A stretch of 64,000 bases of DNA from Phycisphaerales bacterium (GTDB lineage: Bacteria > Planctomycetota > Phycisphaerae > Phycisphaerales > UBA5793). Made by a program: the position numbers and the translations under genes. The notes under the pieces were generated by a model. It was not told the DNA's origin and did no database searches. It was given only the letters and a program-made list of their open reading frames with translations. The stretch spans positions 18,688-82,687 of the forward strand of contig JADZAS010000010.1 in NCBI GenBank assembly GCA_020852515.1, written 5' to 3'. Within the stretch, counting starts at the first letter, position 1. Each line of letters starts with the position of its first letter. Shown piece after piece: positions 14,292 through 23,655 of the stretch.

Positions 14292-16580
14292 TCACGCCGG
14301 TGACTCTGCATCGAGCACCTCGCGCACCTTGACGAGCAGCGTGTCGGTCATGAACGGCTTGGAGAGAAAGACGGATGAGCCCGCCTCGATGCCGTGGTGC
14401 GCGATGGTTTCGTCGGTGTAGCCGGACATGAAGATGACGCGCAGGCCCGGACGTTCGGCGGTGAGTTTTTCAGCCAGCGTCACGCCGCTCATCTCGGGCA
14501 TGACCACGTCGGTGACGAGCAGATCGATCGGCTGGGGGTGCGCCGCGGCCAGGCGCAGGGCTTCGAGGCCGGTTTCAGCAAGCAGGACGTGATAGCCGGC
14601 GTCGCGCAACGCTTCGACGGCCAGGTCGCGCACCATCGCGTTGTCTTCGACGAGCATGATGGTTTCGATGCCGCCGCGCGGCGCTTCGGAATGCACATCC
14701 GCCGGCGCGGGCTCGGCTGATGGATCGACCTGCCGCTTGAGGAAGACCTTGACGCTCGTGCCCCGGCCGGGCTCGCTGTAGACGGCGATGTGTCCGCCGC
14801 ACTGTTCGACGATGCCGTGACACGTCGCCAGGCCCAGCCCCGTTCCCTTGCCCGGCGGCTTGGTGGTGAAGAACGGCTCGAAGAGGCGGCTGAGCACCTC
14901 GGGCGTCATTCCCGTGCCCGTGTCCGTGACCGCGAGCATGACGTGCGGGCCGGGAGTGGCGCCGACTCGGTTGCGGCAGTACGCCTCGTCGAGGCGGATG
15001 TTGCCGACTTCGATCGTCAGCGATCCGCCCTGGGGCATGGCGTCGCGCGAGTTGAGCGCCAGGTTCATCACGACCTGCTCGAGTTGCGAACCGTCGGCGA
15101 GCACCTTGCCCGCGTCGGCCGCGACGATGGTTCGCAGTCTGATATCTTCGCCGATGAGCCGCTGGAGCATGGGCTCGATCCCGGTGACGACATCGCCCGG
15201 CGCCAGCAGCGTCGGTTTGACGACCTGCTTGCGCGCGAAGATGAGCAGTTGGCGGGTGAGCGATGCGGCGCGTTCGGCGGCCTGCTTGACGTGTTCGAGT
15301 GGCGCGCGCGCCGGGTGACCGGCTTCGAGTTTGCGCGTCGCCAGCGTGAGGTAGTTGAAGATGCCCATGAGCAGGTTGTTGAAGTCGTGCGCCACGCCCC
15401 CGGCGAGCCGGCCGATGCCTTCCATCTTCTGCGATTGGAGCAACTGGCTCTCAAGGCGGCGCTTCTCCGAGATGTCGCGGAGGATGACGGTGTAGAAGCG
15501 CCGGCCGTCCGAGACGGCGTGGGAGATCGATGCTTCGATCGGAAACTCCTCGCCGTTGGCGTGCAGCCCGCTGAGCGTGCCCAGCCGGCCCATTTCGCGG
15601 TTCGTCGCGCCGGTCCGGCCGAAGGCGCGGACGTGCTCGGCGTGCGCGCTGCGGAAGCGCTGCGGGATGAAGCGATCGAGGGGAGAGCCCATCGCATCCG
15701 CGACGGAAACACCGAACACCTTGGACGCCGCCTGATTGAACATGACGACGCGCTGCTCGTCATCGACGGTGATGATCGCGTCCATCGCCGACTCGATGAT
15801 GGAAAGCAGGCGCTGGTAGTCGGTGCGCACCGCGGGATGCGCGGCCGCGTGCCCGGTGAGATCGCGCGTGCGGAGCAGAAAGCCCTTGAGCAGTCCACCG
15901 CCATCGCGCAGCCCCGAGAGAAGCGTGTGCGCCTCGAAGCGCGTGCCGTCGGAGCGGGCTCGCCAGCCGGTGTGCTCGAACGTTCCATCAGCGGTAGCTC
16001 GCTCGAGCGCCCGCCGCGGCAGATTCGCAGCCCGATCCTGCCCGCTGAAGAGGACCGCGCACGGCCGGCCGATGATTTCGCTCGCGTGAAAGCCGGTGAT
16101 GCGTTCGGCGTCGGCGTTCCACGTTGTAATTCGGCCTGACAGATCGAGCGTGCACAGCGCCGAGTTCTGCATGGCTTGCGCGATTTCGCGGTAGCGCGAT
16201 TCGCTCTCCTTGAGCAGCGCTTCAACGCGGCGGCGATCGGTGATGTCGAGCACGACGACCGAAGCCCCACCCTGCTCATCGCGCCGCCCCGACGCGATGA
16301 GCCGAAACCAGCGGCCGCCCGACGAGCCGCCGCACGCGATGTCGATGGTGAACTCGTTGGTTTGCCCGTCGAGCACGCTCACGAGGCCGCTGGACGCCCG
16401 GCCGCTCGACGACACCTGGTCGAGCACTGCGGGAAAGATCGTCCCCACGGCCGTCAGCAGTTCGTGACGACCTACCGCCTCCGACCACGCCTCATTGGCG
16501 GCGAGGATGCGACCCTGCCTGTCGAGCAAGGCGCAAGGAGTCGGGAACGGTTCGCCGTGATCGTTGTGCGTGTCGCTCAT
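14292..16580 (-). CDS. Hybrid PAS sensor histidine kinase with receiver domain
   Basis: The protein has 762 residues from MSDTHNDHGEPFPTP. Three PAS domains lie at about 12-115, 130-245 and 255-375 (SRYREIAQAM, YQRLLSIIESAMDAIITVDDE, RDISEKRRLE). The dimerisation/phospho-acceptor box is GGVAHDFNN with His398. The ATP-binding domain follows with N-box NLALNSRDAM, G1 DTGTGM and G2 GKGTGLGLA. A C-terminal receiver has MLVEDNAMVRD, the phospho-acceptor VTDVVMPEM and Lys in LSKPF. No transmembrane segment is present, so it senses a cytoplasmic signal, perhaps redox or a small ligand. No separate response regulator gene is adjacent. Longer upstream frames run opposite to the cyclopropane synthase gene and are ignored. 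Confidence 0.92.
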   Translation of the reverse strand: MSDTHNDHGEPFPTPCALLDRQGRILAANEAWSEAVGRHELLTAVGTIFPAVLDQVSSSGRASSGLVSVLDGQTNEFTIDIACGGSSGGRWFRLIASGRRDEQGGASVVVLDITDRRRVEALLKESESRYREIAQAMQNSALCTLDLSGRITTWNADAERITGFHASEIIGRPCAVLFSGQDRAANLPRRALERATADGTFEHTGWRARSDGTRFEAHTLLSGLRDGGGLLKGFLLRTRDLTGHAAAHPAVRTDYQRLLSIIESAMDAIITVDDEQRVVMFNQAASKVFGVSVADAMGSPLDRFIPQRFRSAHAEHVRAFGRTGATNREMGRLGTLSGLHANGEEFPIEASISHAVSDGRRFYTVILRDISEKRRLESQLLQSQKMEGIGRLAGGVAHDFNNLLMGIFNYLTLATRKLEAGHPARAPLEHVKQAAERAASLTRQLLIFARKQVVKPTLLAPGDVVTGIEPMLQRLIGEDIRLRTIVAADAGKVLADGSQLEQVVMNLALNSRDAMPQGGSLTIEVGNIRLDEAYCRNRVGATPGPHVMLAVTDTGTGMTPEVLSRLFEPFFTTKPPGKGTGLGLATCHGIVEQCGGHIAVYSEPGRGTSVKVFLKRQVDPSAEPAPADVHSEAPRGGIETIMLVEDNAMVRDLAVEALRDAGYHVLLAETGLEALRLAAAHPQPIDLLVTDVVMPEMSGVTLAEKLTAERPGLRVIFMSGYTDETIAHHGIEAGSSVFLSKPFMTDTLLVKVREVLDAESPA

Positions 16581-16724
16581 GCGTTCGCGTGCTCCATCAT
16601 CGCGCCCGAAGGCTGCATCCATCCGCCCGGTCCAGGCGCTGGAAGGATAGTCGGACCCACGCGGCGTAAGAAGCGCGGACCAGTGGCGCCGCGGCGTGTA
16701 ACATTTCGTTGACAGGGGTAAGTC

Positions 16725-17591
16725 ATGGCCCACTCGCAGCCCTTTTTCGCGGAGGTCCAGGCCCACTACGACCTGTCCAACGACTTCTTCGCCCTGTTCC
16801 TCGATCCATCCATGACCTACTCGTGCGCCTACTTTGCGCGCCCGGGAATGAACCTTGAACAGGCGCAGTTGGCCAAACTCGACCTTGCCCTGAACAAGTG
16901 CGATCTGCATCCGGGCATGCGCCTGCTCGACGTCGGCTGCGGGTGGGGCTCGTGCGCGCGGCGCGCCGCGGATCGATTCGACATCGAAGTGATCGGCCTG
17001 ACGCTCAGCCGCAATCAACTCGCCTCCGCCCGGTCGCAGCAATGCGCCGGGACGGGACGATTGCCCGGGCGCATCGACTTTCGCCTGCAGGGCTGGGAGG
17101 AGTTCGAGGAGCCGGTCGATCGCATCATCTCCATCGGCGCGTTCGAGCATTTCCGGCGCGAGAGGCACGCGGCCTTCTTCGAGCGATGCCGCGACATTCT
17201 GCCCGGCGACGGCCGCATGCTGCTCCACTGCATCGTCGAGGTGGAGCGCGGGCATTGGCGCGAGCCGCGGCGCCACACGCGCGAAGATACCGCTTTTGCC
17301 CGCTTCATCCGCCGCGAGATCTTTCCCGGCGCGCAGTTGTGCACGGCGGCGGCGGTCATCGGCGGCGCCCAGCGCGCGGGCTTTCGCGTCACGCGCGTGC
17401 AATCGCTGCAGATGCACTACGCCAGGACGCTCGATTTCTGGTCGGCGAACCTGCGAGCCGCGCGCGAGCACGCCATCGGCGTCACCAGCGAGCGAACGTA
17501 CAACACCTATGACCGTTATCTCTCCGGGTGCGGCCGGTACTTCCGCATCGGCCGGATGGATGTCGTGCAGTTCACCTGCGAGTGCGCCTGA
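16725..17591 (+). CDS. Mycolate-type cyclopropane/methoxy fatty acid synthase-like methyltransferase
   Basis: The protein has 288 residues and a full Class I SAM methyltransferase fold of the CFA/CmaA/MmaA family. Near the N-terminus VQAHYDLSNDFFALFLDPSM and YSCAYF match the mycolic acid cyclopropane synthases. Motif I is LLDVGCGWGS (67-76). Further matches are VIGLTLSRNQ, LQGWEEFEEPVDRI, IGAFEHF (bicarbonate-site Glu) and a C-terminal YLSGCGRYFRIGRMDV in the position of the conserved active-site Cys. These enzymes add a methylene to acyl-chain double bonds. The short length and C-terminus are nearer to mycobacterial enzymes than to E. coli CFA synthase (about 380 residues). The gene is monocistronic and its stop abuts the stop of the convergent hydrolase gene. 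Confidence 0.88.
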   Translation: MAHSQPFFAEVQAHYDLSNDFFALFLDPSMTYSCAYFARPGMNLEQAQLAKLDLALNKCDLHPGMRLLDVGCGWGSCARRAADRFDIEVIGLTLSRNQLASARSQQCAGTGRLPGRIDFRLQGWEEFEEPVDRIISIGAFEHFRRERHAAFFERCRDILPGDGRMLLHCIVEVERGHWREPRRHTREDTAFARFIRREIFPGAQLCTAAAVIGGAQRAGFRVTRVQSLQMHYARTLDFWSANLRAAREHAIGVTSERTYNTYDRYLSGCGRYFRIGRMDVVQFTCECA

Positions 17592-18773
17592 TCAGGGCTG
17601 CACTTTGACCAGCGACACGACGAGGTCGAACGCGTCGCGGAACGCCGCCGGTCCGCCCTCCCGTGCGTTCCGCCAGCTCCAGCCCAGGTCATGGTTCTCG
17701 CCTTCATAGATGTGCAGCGTCAGGTTCTCTCGATCCGCGTCGCGCAGCGCCTGCTCGGCTTCGTGCACGCCTTCGACCCGGCATGTGCCATCCAGCGTGC
17801 CGTGGAAGATGTGCAGCGGCACATCGAGCGGCTGGAGATTTTTCCAGTTCGGGTCCGCGTCCCACCATTCGAGCAGGTAGGCGGAGGAGAGATTCATGAG
17901 TTGCGTCCACAGCACGTCGTCGTTGCGATCTTCAACGGCTTTGAGAAGGATCTGCAGGCGCGGCCTGTTTATCAGCTCCAGATCCTCGGCCGTGAGTTGG
18001 CCGCTCTGATCCGCGTCAAGCGGATCGAAAGGCAGGATGCGCGCCAGCGACGCGTTGGCCGCGATCGCCTCGTCGTACTCCGCTCGAGACAGTTCGCCGT
18101 CGCGGGCGGCGGCGATGAGATTCTGCACGTTGCGCCAAGGTCCGATGCTCGACTGCCAGACGACGGTGTCGCGCGCGTTGTCGGCGGCGTAGCCGAGCAT
18201 TACCACCCCCACCACTCCCTGCGGCTCGCGCCGCGCCAGCAGCGGCCCCAGGCGGGTGCCTTCGCTCGACCCCATCAGCACGATGCGCGAGGCGTCGATG
18301 TCATCGCGCTGCGCGAGCAGGCGCAGCGCCGCGGCGTAGTCATCGAGCAGCACACTCATCGTCGCCTTCGAAAACACTTCGCGCTCGATCTGCATCCACT
18401 GTGGCGGCCCGACGGCCTTGCAGCCGCGCTTGCTCATGCGAAAGAACGCCACGCCTCGCTGCGCGAGTTGCTCGGCGAAGAAGTCGAGGTAGCGGCCCAC
18501 CTGCACCTGTCCGGCTTCGTCGCGATAGCCGAAGGGATTGTCGTAAGTGCGCGGCCCGGCGCCATGCAGATAAAAGACCACCGGTGCGCGACCGTCGCGT
18601 TTCGGCAGAGAGAGTTTGGCTTCAAGATCAGCGCCGTCCGCGGCCTTGAAGGCGATGACCTCGTCCGTCCAGGCCGGGCCGGCCGGCTCGGCCGGCTCCT
18701 GAGCCAGCGCCAGCCGCAACGGTGAAATGCACAGTCCCGCCAGGCACGCCACGATCAGAGGGGCGCTTCGCAT
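17592..18773 (-). CDS. Secreted alpha/beta hydrolase with inserted EF-hand
   Basis: The protein has 393 residues and a signal peptide (LIVACLAGLCISPLRLALA). The alpha/beta hydrolase core shows FYLHGAGPRTY (oxyanion loop), a nucleophile elbow LMGSSEGTRLG with the second Ser in GxSxG position, a late Asp (HGTLDGTC) and the catalytic His in GENHDLGW. Between the elbow and the Asp sits a cap of about 120 residues that contains a single EF-hand loop, DADQSGQLTAED. The family hydrolyses esters or peptides of unknown identity. Its stop codon touches that of the convergent cyclopropane synthase (TGATCA), leaving no room for a terminator. The enzyme class is secure; the substrate is not. Confidence 0.85.
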   Translation of the reverse strand: MRSAPLIVACLAGLCISPLRLALAQEPAEPAGPAWTDEVIAFKAADGADLEAKLSLPKRDGRAPVVFYLHGAGPRTYDNPFGYRDEAGQVQVGRYLDFFAEQLAQRGVAFFRMSKRGCKAVGPPQWMQIEREVFSKATMSVLLDDYAAALRLLAQRDDIDASRIVLMGSSEGTRLGPLLARREPQGVVGVVMLGYAADNARDTVVWQSSIGPWRNVQNLIAAARDGELSRAEYDEAIAANASLARILPFDPLDADQSGQLTAEDLELINRPRLQILLKAVEDRNDDVLWTQLMNLSSAYLLEWWDADPNWKNLQPLDVPLHIFHGTLDGTCRVEGVHEAEQALRDADRENLTLHIYEGENHDLGWSWRNAREGGPAAFRDAFDLVVSLVKVQP

Positions 18774-18858
18774 CAGTCCATTCCTCCATAGGGTTTTGTC
18801 CCACGGGGCAGTTCACCTAAACTGCCGTTGGTCGCGCGATTTCGGATATTCTACTCTG

Positions 18859-18884
18859 CTTATGTGGGTACAGTCATACATAAG
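18859..18884. promoter_or_regulatory. Perfect inverted repeat, candidate operator
   Basis: CTTATGT (18859-18865) and ACATAAG (18878-18884) are a perfect 7-bp inverted repeat with a 12-base centre. It is an AT-rich island in the 161-base divergent gap between the secreted hydrolase and the acyl-CoA synthetase fusion, about 50 bases before the latter's GTG. A dimeric regulator could bind here. The regulator is not identifiable from the window. Confidence 0.45.
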
Positions 18885-18934
18885 CGCGCTGGTACCCTTT
18901 GAGCCAGCAAGCGCCGCTGAAGAAAGGCCGTGTC

Positions 18935-21637
18935 GTGACTCTCGAGACTGCTCCATCTCCGAATCTTGAAGATGCTCGCCAGCGCTACGCCTTCGACGCC
19001 GTCCTGCGCGACGGCTCGGTGGTGCGACTCCGCCCGATCGAAGGAGACGATCGGCCGGCGCTGGATGAGTTCATCGAATCGCTGCCCGGCGAGAGTGTCG
19101 AGCCTCGCTTGCTGCAATTGCACGTCGCCGACGAAGCGCTGCTTGACAGCCTCATGGATGTCGACTACGCCGACCGCTTTACGCTCGTGGCCGAGTCGCA
19201 GGGGCGGCTCATCGGCGTAGGCCACTATCGGCGCGATCCCGGCCAGCCCGAGGAAGCGCAGATGGCCTTTGTCATCAACGAATCCGCCCAGGGCAAGGGG
19301 CTGGGAACGGCCCTGCTCGACCGCCTCGCCGAAGTCGCCCGCGCGCAGCACATCCGCTCGATCGTCGGCGACGTCCTCATTCAGAACCAGCGCATGCTCA
19401 AGATGCTCGCCGCGTCGGGCTTTGAAGTGGTCAGCCGGCTCGCGGGCGGGATGATGCGCGTGCGCCTCGACCTGCAGCCCACACCCGTCTACGAGCAGCG
19501 GCTGCACGAGCGGCAGGCGCAGTCGGCCGTCGCGTCGGTGCGCATCTTCATCGAGCCGCGCAGCGTCGCGGTCATCGGCGCCAGCCGCGACCCAGGCAAG
19601 ATCGGCTCGGTGGTACTGCACAATCTGCTGCGCATCGGCTACACCGGCCGGTTGTACCCGATCAATCCGCAGGCCACGGAGATCGAGTCGGTGCCCGCGT
19701 ATCCCCGGCTCATTGACGTACCTGAGCCCATCGATCTCGCCGTGATTGCCGTTCCCATCGCCCACGTGGACGCCGTCGTGGATGATTGCATCGCCAAGGG
19801 TGTGCGCGGCATCCTGCTGCTCACCGCCGGCTACTCGGAGACGGGAGCAGAAGGGCGATTGCGCGAGCGCAAACTGGTGCGCAAACTGCGCACCGCGGGC
19901 ATCCGCCTCATCGGGCCCAACTGCTTTGGCGTGATCAACACCGATCCCAAGGTCCGGCTTAACACGTCCTTCTCGCCGATCCAGCCTCAGCCCGGCCACG
20001 TGGGTCTGCTCACGCAGAGCGGCGCGCTGGGCCAGGCAATTCTCGATTACGCGCGCGGACTCAATCTCGGCCTGTCCAACTTCGTTTCAGTAGGCAACAA
20101 GGCCGACGTCTCGGGCAATGACCTGCTGCAGTACTGGCTGCATGACGAGCGCACCAGCGTGATTCTGCTCTACCTCGAGAGTTTCGGCAACCCGCGCAAG
20201 TTCAGCCGCATCGCCCGCCAGGTCGCGCGCGTCAAGCCGATCGTCTGCGTCAAGTCCGGCCGCTCGCTGGCCGGGGCGCGGGCGGCCAGTTCACACACCG
20301 GTTCGCTCGCCGGAAGCGACCGTGCCGCCGATGCGCTCTTTCGCCAGTGCGGCGTCATCCGCACCAACACGCTCGAAGAACTCTTCGACATCGCCACGCT
20401 GCTGGCGCACCAGCCGCTGCCGGCCGGGCCGCGCGTCGCGATACTGACCAACGCCGGCGGGCCGGCCATCATGGCGGCCGACGCGTGCGAAGCCGCGGGG
20501 CTCGAACTGCCCACACTTGACGACCGGACGGTGCAGACGCTGCGCTCGTTCCTGCCGCCGGCCGCGAGCGTGGCCAATCCGGTTGACATGATCGCCAGCG
20601 CCGACGCCGAGCAATACGGCAAGGCGATGAAGGCGCTGCTCGATGATCCGCACGTGGACAGCGTCATCGTGCTGTTCGTGCCGCTGCACGTCGGTTCGCC
20701 CGATCGCGTCGCCCGCGCCATTCGCGACGCGGTCCCGCCTTCGTGCGCCAAGCCGGTGCTCGCCACCTTCCTCAGCGCCCAGGGCATGCCGCCCTCGCTG
20801 TCGGGCATTCCGAGTTATCGCTTCCCTGAGGGCGCTGTGACCGCGCTTGCACGCGCACTCAAGTTTGCGCGCTGGCGCGACCGGCCCGCAGGCGAAGTGC
20901 TCGAAGTCGGCGACCTCAATCAGCCGGCCCTTCGCGCGGTGATCCAGGCGGCGCACGAGCGCGGCGGAGGCTGGCTCAGCCCGGGCGAGGTGACGACGCT
21001 ACTCGAGGCGGCGAAGATCCCCATTGCCCGCTCCGTCACCGCGCCAGACCTCGACGCCGCTCTCGCAGCAGCGCAGGCGATCGGCTATCCCGTCGTGCTC
21101 AAGGCCATCGGACCGAAGATTCTGCACAAGACCGAAGTCGGCGGCGTCAAACTCAATCTCGCCGACTCAGAAGCGCTGCACCGGGCGCACGCCGATCTGG
21201 CCGCGCGACTTGGCTCGCAGATGACGGCCGTGCTCGTTCAGCAGAGCATTCCCAAGGGAATCGAAATCCTCATCGGCGCCACGCTCGACGAAACCTTCGG
21301 CCACACCATCGCCTACGGCCTCGGTGGAACGCTCGTCGATCTTCTCCAGGATGTCGCGCTCAGGCTCACGCCGGTCACGGACAACGACATTACCGACATG
21401 CTCGAAGAGGTGCGCGGCACGAAGTTGCTCCGCGGCTGGCGCGGCGCTCCACCTGCCGACGAGCACGCCGTCCGCGACATCCTCGCTCGCCTCTCCACGG
21501 TGCTCGAATGCTGCCCCGAAATCGAAGAGGTGGACTTCAACCCGACAATCGTCAGCGAGCGCGGCGCGGTGGTCGTCGATGCCCGCGTGCGCATCGGCTC
21601 GGGCGAACTCCGCCGCGGCGCCAGGCCGGTCTACTGA
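18935..21637 (+). CDS. GNAT domain fused to NDP-forming acyl-CoA synthetase (protein acyltransferase-like)
   Basis: The protein has 900 residues. A GTG at 18935 with GAAAGG seven bases upstream is preferred over a TTG at 18899. Order of domains: GNAT acetyltransferase (about 20-180; VRLRPIEGDDRP, AQGKGLGTALLDRLAEVA), CoA-binding domain (about 200-330; VAVIGASRDPGKIGSVVLHNL), succinyl-CoA ligase-like domain (SHTGSLAGSD, ILTNAGGPAIMAADACE) and C-terminal ATP-grasp (VVLKAIGPKILHKTEVGGVKLNL, EVDFNPTIV). Relatives such as E. coli PatZ acetylate lysines of metabolic enzymes; there GNAT is C-terminal, whereas here it is N-terminal. Likely roles are reversible protein acylation or coupled acyl-CoA formation. 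It is monocistronic and ends nine bases from the convergent FG-GAP gene. Confidence 0.9.
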   Translation: MTLETAPSPNLEDARQRYAFDAVLRDGSVVRLRPIEGDDRPALDEFIESLPGESVEPRLLQLHVADEALLDSLMDVDYADRFTLVAESQGRLIGVGHYRRDPGQPEEAQMAFVINESAQGKGLGTALLDRLAEVARAQHIRSIVGDVLIQNQRMLKMLAASGFEVVSRLAGGMMRVRLDLQPTPVYEQRLHERQAQSAVASVRIFIEPRSVAVIGASRDPGKIGSVVLHNLLRIGYTGRLYPINPQATEIESVPAYPRLIDVPEPIDLAVIAVPIAHVDAVVDDCIAKGVRGILLLTAGYSETGAEGRLRERKLVRKLRTAGIRLIGPNCFGVINTDPKVRLNTSFSPIQPQPGHVGLLTQSGALGQAILDYARGLNLGLSNFVSVGNKADVSGNDLLQYWLHDERTSVILLYLESFGNPRKFSRIARQVARVKPIVCVKSGRSLAGARAASSHTGSLAGSDRAADALFRQCGVIRTNTLEELFDIATLLAHQPLPAGPRVAILTNAGGPAIMAADACEAAGLELPTLDDRTVQTLRSFLPPAASVANPVDMIASADAEQYGKAMKALLDDPHVDSVIVLFVPLHVGSPDRVARAIRDAVPPSCAKPVLATFLSAQGMPPSLSGIPSYRFPEGAVTALARALKFARWRDRPAGEVLEVGDLNQPALRAVIQAAHERGGGWLSPGEVTTLLEAAKIPIARSVTAPDLDAALAAAQAIGYPVVLKAIGPKILHKTEVGGVKLNLADSEALHRAHADLAARLGSQMTAVLVQQSIPKGIEILIGATLDETFGHTIAYGLGGTLVDLLQDVALRLTPVTDNDITDMLEEVRGTKLLRGWRGAPPADEHAVRDILARLSTVLECCPEIEEVDFNPTIVSERGAVVVDARVRIGSGELRRGARPVY

Positions 21638-21646
21638 GCGAGGAAT

Positions 21647-23446
21647 TCACTCAACGCGGACGACGTTGCTTGTCGCGCAGGAGTCAAGGTCGAGCAGTTG
21701 CACGTAGCCGCCGCAGGCGGCGCCCGGCGCGGTGGCATTGAGAACGCGGCGGCCATCAGCGCCGGCACTGCCTCGGTACGCGATCTGAATCTGATTGGCG
21801 CCCAATCCAAGCGGCGTTCCGGCGCAGGGCTGCTGCGGCGGAACGACGAATGAGCCCTGGTTGCGGGCGAATAGCAGCGCCGCCTGTCCGCCGGGCGTCG
21901 CGCCGGTCCACTCCACGCGAATCGCGCCTCCCTGCGGGCACGAGGCGTCAACACCCAGCACCGGCCCTTCGCACTCATCCGGCACGCCGTTTCCGTTGCG
22001 ATCGAGCGACCGGCCCTCGGCGATATCACAGCCATCCGGGAGTTCATTTCCGTTGCAGTCGGCGAACAGCCGGTTCAGATAGAGGAAGTTGCCCAGGCTC
22101 GGATCCCAGTTCGTGATCGCCATGTCGATTTCCGGCGACCAGGTGAACTCAACCTCAAGCGAAGAGCCGGGCAGACGCATGTCGACGCTCACGCAGCCGC
22201 GCACGCGATTCCACATGTACGCCGACGGCGGCAGCGGGTTGCCGTCGAGGCGCACCTCGACCACACTGCTGATCTGGCTGCGCGACAGGTGGAATTGGCG
22301 AGGCTGCGATTGCGGCGCGTCGAAATGATCGGTGATGCGCTGCTCGACTCCGCACGACGGATTCACGTCACCCAGCACGATCTTCTCGACCACGCTGCTG
22401 CGCCGGCTCGACCAGGACGGCGCGGCGGGCAGGCCGGCGCCGTTGTTGTAGAACAGCCTCGAGTTATCCCACCAGGCGCCCGTGGCCAAGTCGAGGCGGC
22501 CGTCCAGGTTCACATCGCCCAGCGCAACGGCAGAGCCGTATCCGTCGTAGTAGGACCACGAGCACGAGGTGGCGTAGTAGCCGCTCTCGCGGCCGTCGTA
22601 CTGGCGGAAGTAGCCGGCCCCGCTGAGTTGGATGTTGTCCGTCGTGAAGAGTTCGGGCAAGCCGTCTCCGGTCACGTCGCCGGTTGCGACCATGATCGAA
22701 TCCTGGCCCGGGTTATTGAGCGTCGTCCAGGCGGGCTCGGCGTCGAGCGTGCCGCCAGCGTTGCGGAAGACCGCGGTGTGGCTGAAACTGCCGGTCTCAA
22801 TGAGATCGAACCAACCGTCGCCATCGGCGTCATCCCACGCGCAGCCGTTGTAGATGTAAGTTTGCTGCGACTCCCAGTCGGGCGCCGGCGAGAGCACGCC
22901 ATCGAGGTTGAGGTGCACACGAGCCGGGTACTCGTCGCCGCCATACATCCATCCTGAGGCCAGGGCCAGATCGGGCCGGCCGTCGCCATTCATGTCGCCA
23001 AAGGCGCAGCCGAACGATGCATCACGTTGCTGGCTGTACCAGTCCGGCAGGCTCGAGAGCGTGCCGTGGTTGTTGAGATACACCTTGGCGCTGGCCACGT
23101 CCGGCAGCAGCACGGCGACCGCGACGTCGATCCAGCCGTCGCCGTTTACGTCGGCCACGTCGAGATGGCCGTTGTACTCGGCGTCGCTCGACTCCCAGTC
23201 CGGCGTGCCTGGGAAAGCGCCGCCACCCTGGTTGTAGTAGACGGCCAGGCGCTCACGGCGCATGTCGTTGCCGTTGGCGACGACCAGATCGAGCAGACCA
23301 TCTCCGTTGATGTCCGCCAGCGCTGCGCCGGTCGAGTAGCGAAGATCGGTCGATACCCAGTCCGGATCGTCGGCGAATGGATGCTGCGCCAAAGCGACGG
23401 ATGCAGTGAGAAGAATGCAAGCGAGTCCGGTGGTGCTGAGTTTCAT
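21647..23446 (-). CDS. Secreted FG-GAP/VCBS repeat protein with DxNxNGxPDEC tail
   Basis: The protein has 599 residues and a signal peptide (MKLSTTGLACILLTASVALA). At least seven FG-GAP repeats carry the calcium loop in forms such as ADINGDGLLDLVV, ADVNGDGWIDVAV, GDMNGDGRPDLAL and GDVNLDGRLDLAT, giving a beta-propeller. Near residue 485 a DCNGNELPDGCDIAEG...DRNGNGVPDECEG segment occurs; this motif is abundant in Phycisphaerae planctomycetes and supports the taxonomic call. The C-terminal 100 residues (ASCPQGGAIRVEWTGATPGG) form another beta domain. The protein is probably exported and binds calcium; no enzyme residues are seen. It lies alone between convergent and co-directional neighbours. 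Confidence 0.88.
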   Translation of the reverse strand: MKLSTTGLACILLTASVALAQHPFADDPDWVSTDLRYSTGAALADINGDGLLDLVVANGNDMRRERLAVYYNQGGGAFPGTPDWESSDAEYNGHLDVADVNGDGWIDVAVAVLLPDVASAKVYLNNHGTLSSLPDWYSQQRDASFGCAFGDMNGDGRPDLALASGWMYGGDEYPARVHLNLDGVLSPAPDWESQQTYIYNGCAWDDADGDGWFDLIETGSFSHTAVFRNAGGTLDAEPAWTTLNNPGQDSIMVATGDVTGDGLPELFTTDNIQLSGAGYFRQYDGRESGYYATSCSWSYYDGYGSAVALGDVNLDGRLDLATGAWWDNSRLFYNNGAGLPAAPSWSSRRSSVVEKIVLGDVNPSCGVEQRITDHFDAPQSQPRQFHLSRSQISSVVEVRLDGNPLPPSAYMWNRVRGCVSVDMRLPGSSLEVEFTWSPEIDMAITNWDPSLGNFLYLNRLFADCNGNELPDGCDIAEGRSLDRNGNGVPDECEGPVLGVDASCPQGGAIRVEWTGATPGGQAALLFARNQGSFVVPPQQPCAGTPLGLGANQIQIAYRGSAGADGRRVLNATAPGAACGGYVQLLDLDSCATSNVVRVE

Positions 23447-23655
23447 GACGCCCCCTGCTGAATCGTGCAGCCTCGGCGCAGCGCGGCCATCGCGCGACGG
23501 CCGCCTGCCCATAAAGTCGCGGCATGAAATGAGTATTCCCGGTCTGCCACCGTGCTCAGCGCGGAGAGCACAATCAGGGCGGGATTCCCGGGGTGGATTC
23601 CCCGCCCCCTTGCAGCCAGTGACGCCGTCGGTCCGCCGGGCACGGCGGACGCACC

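Noticed and set aside
16581..17471. N-terminal extension of the histidine kinase to about 1059 residues
   Set aside because: The added part is antisense to the cyclopropane synthase. The PAS region begins properly at the ATG at 16580.
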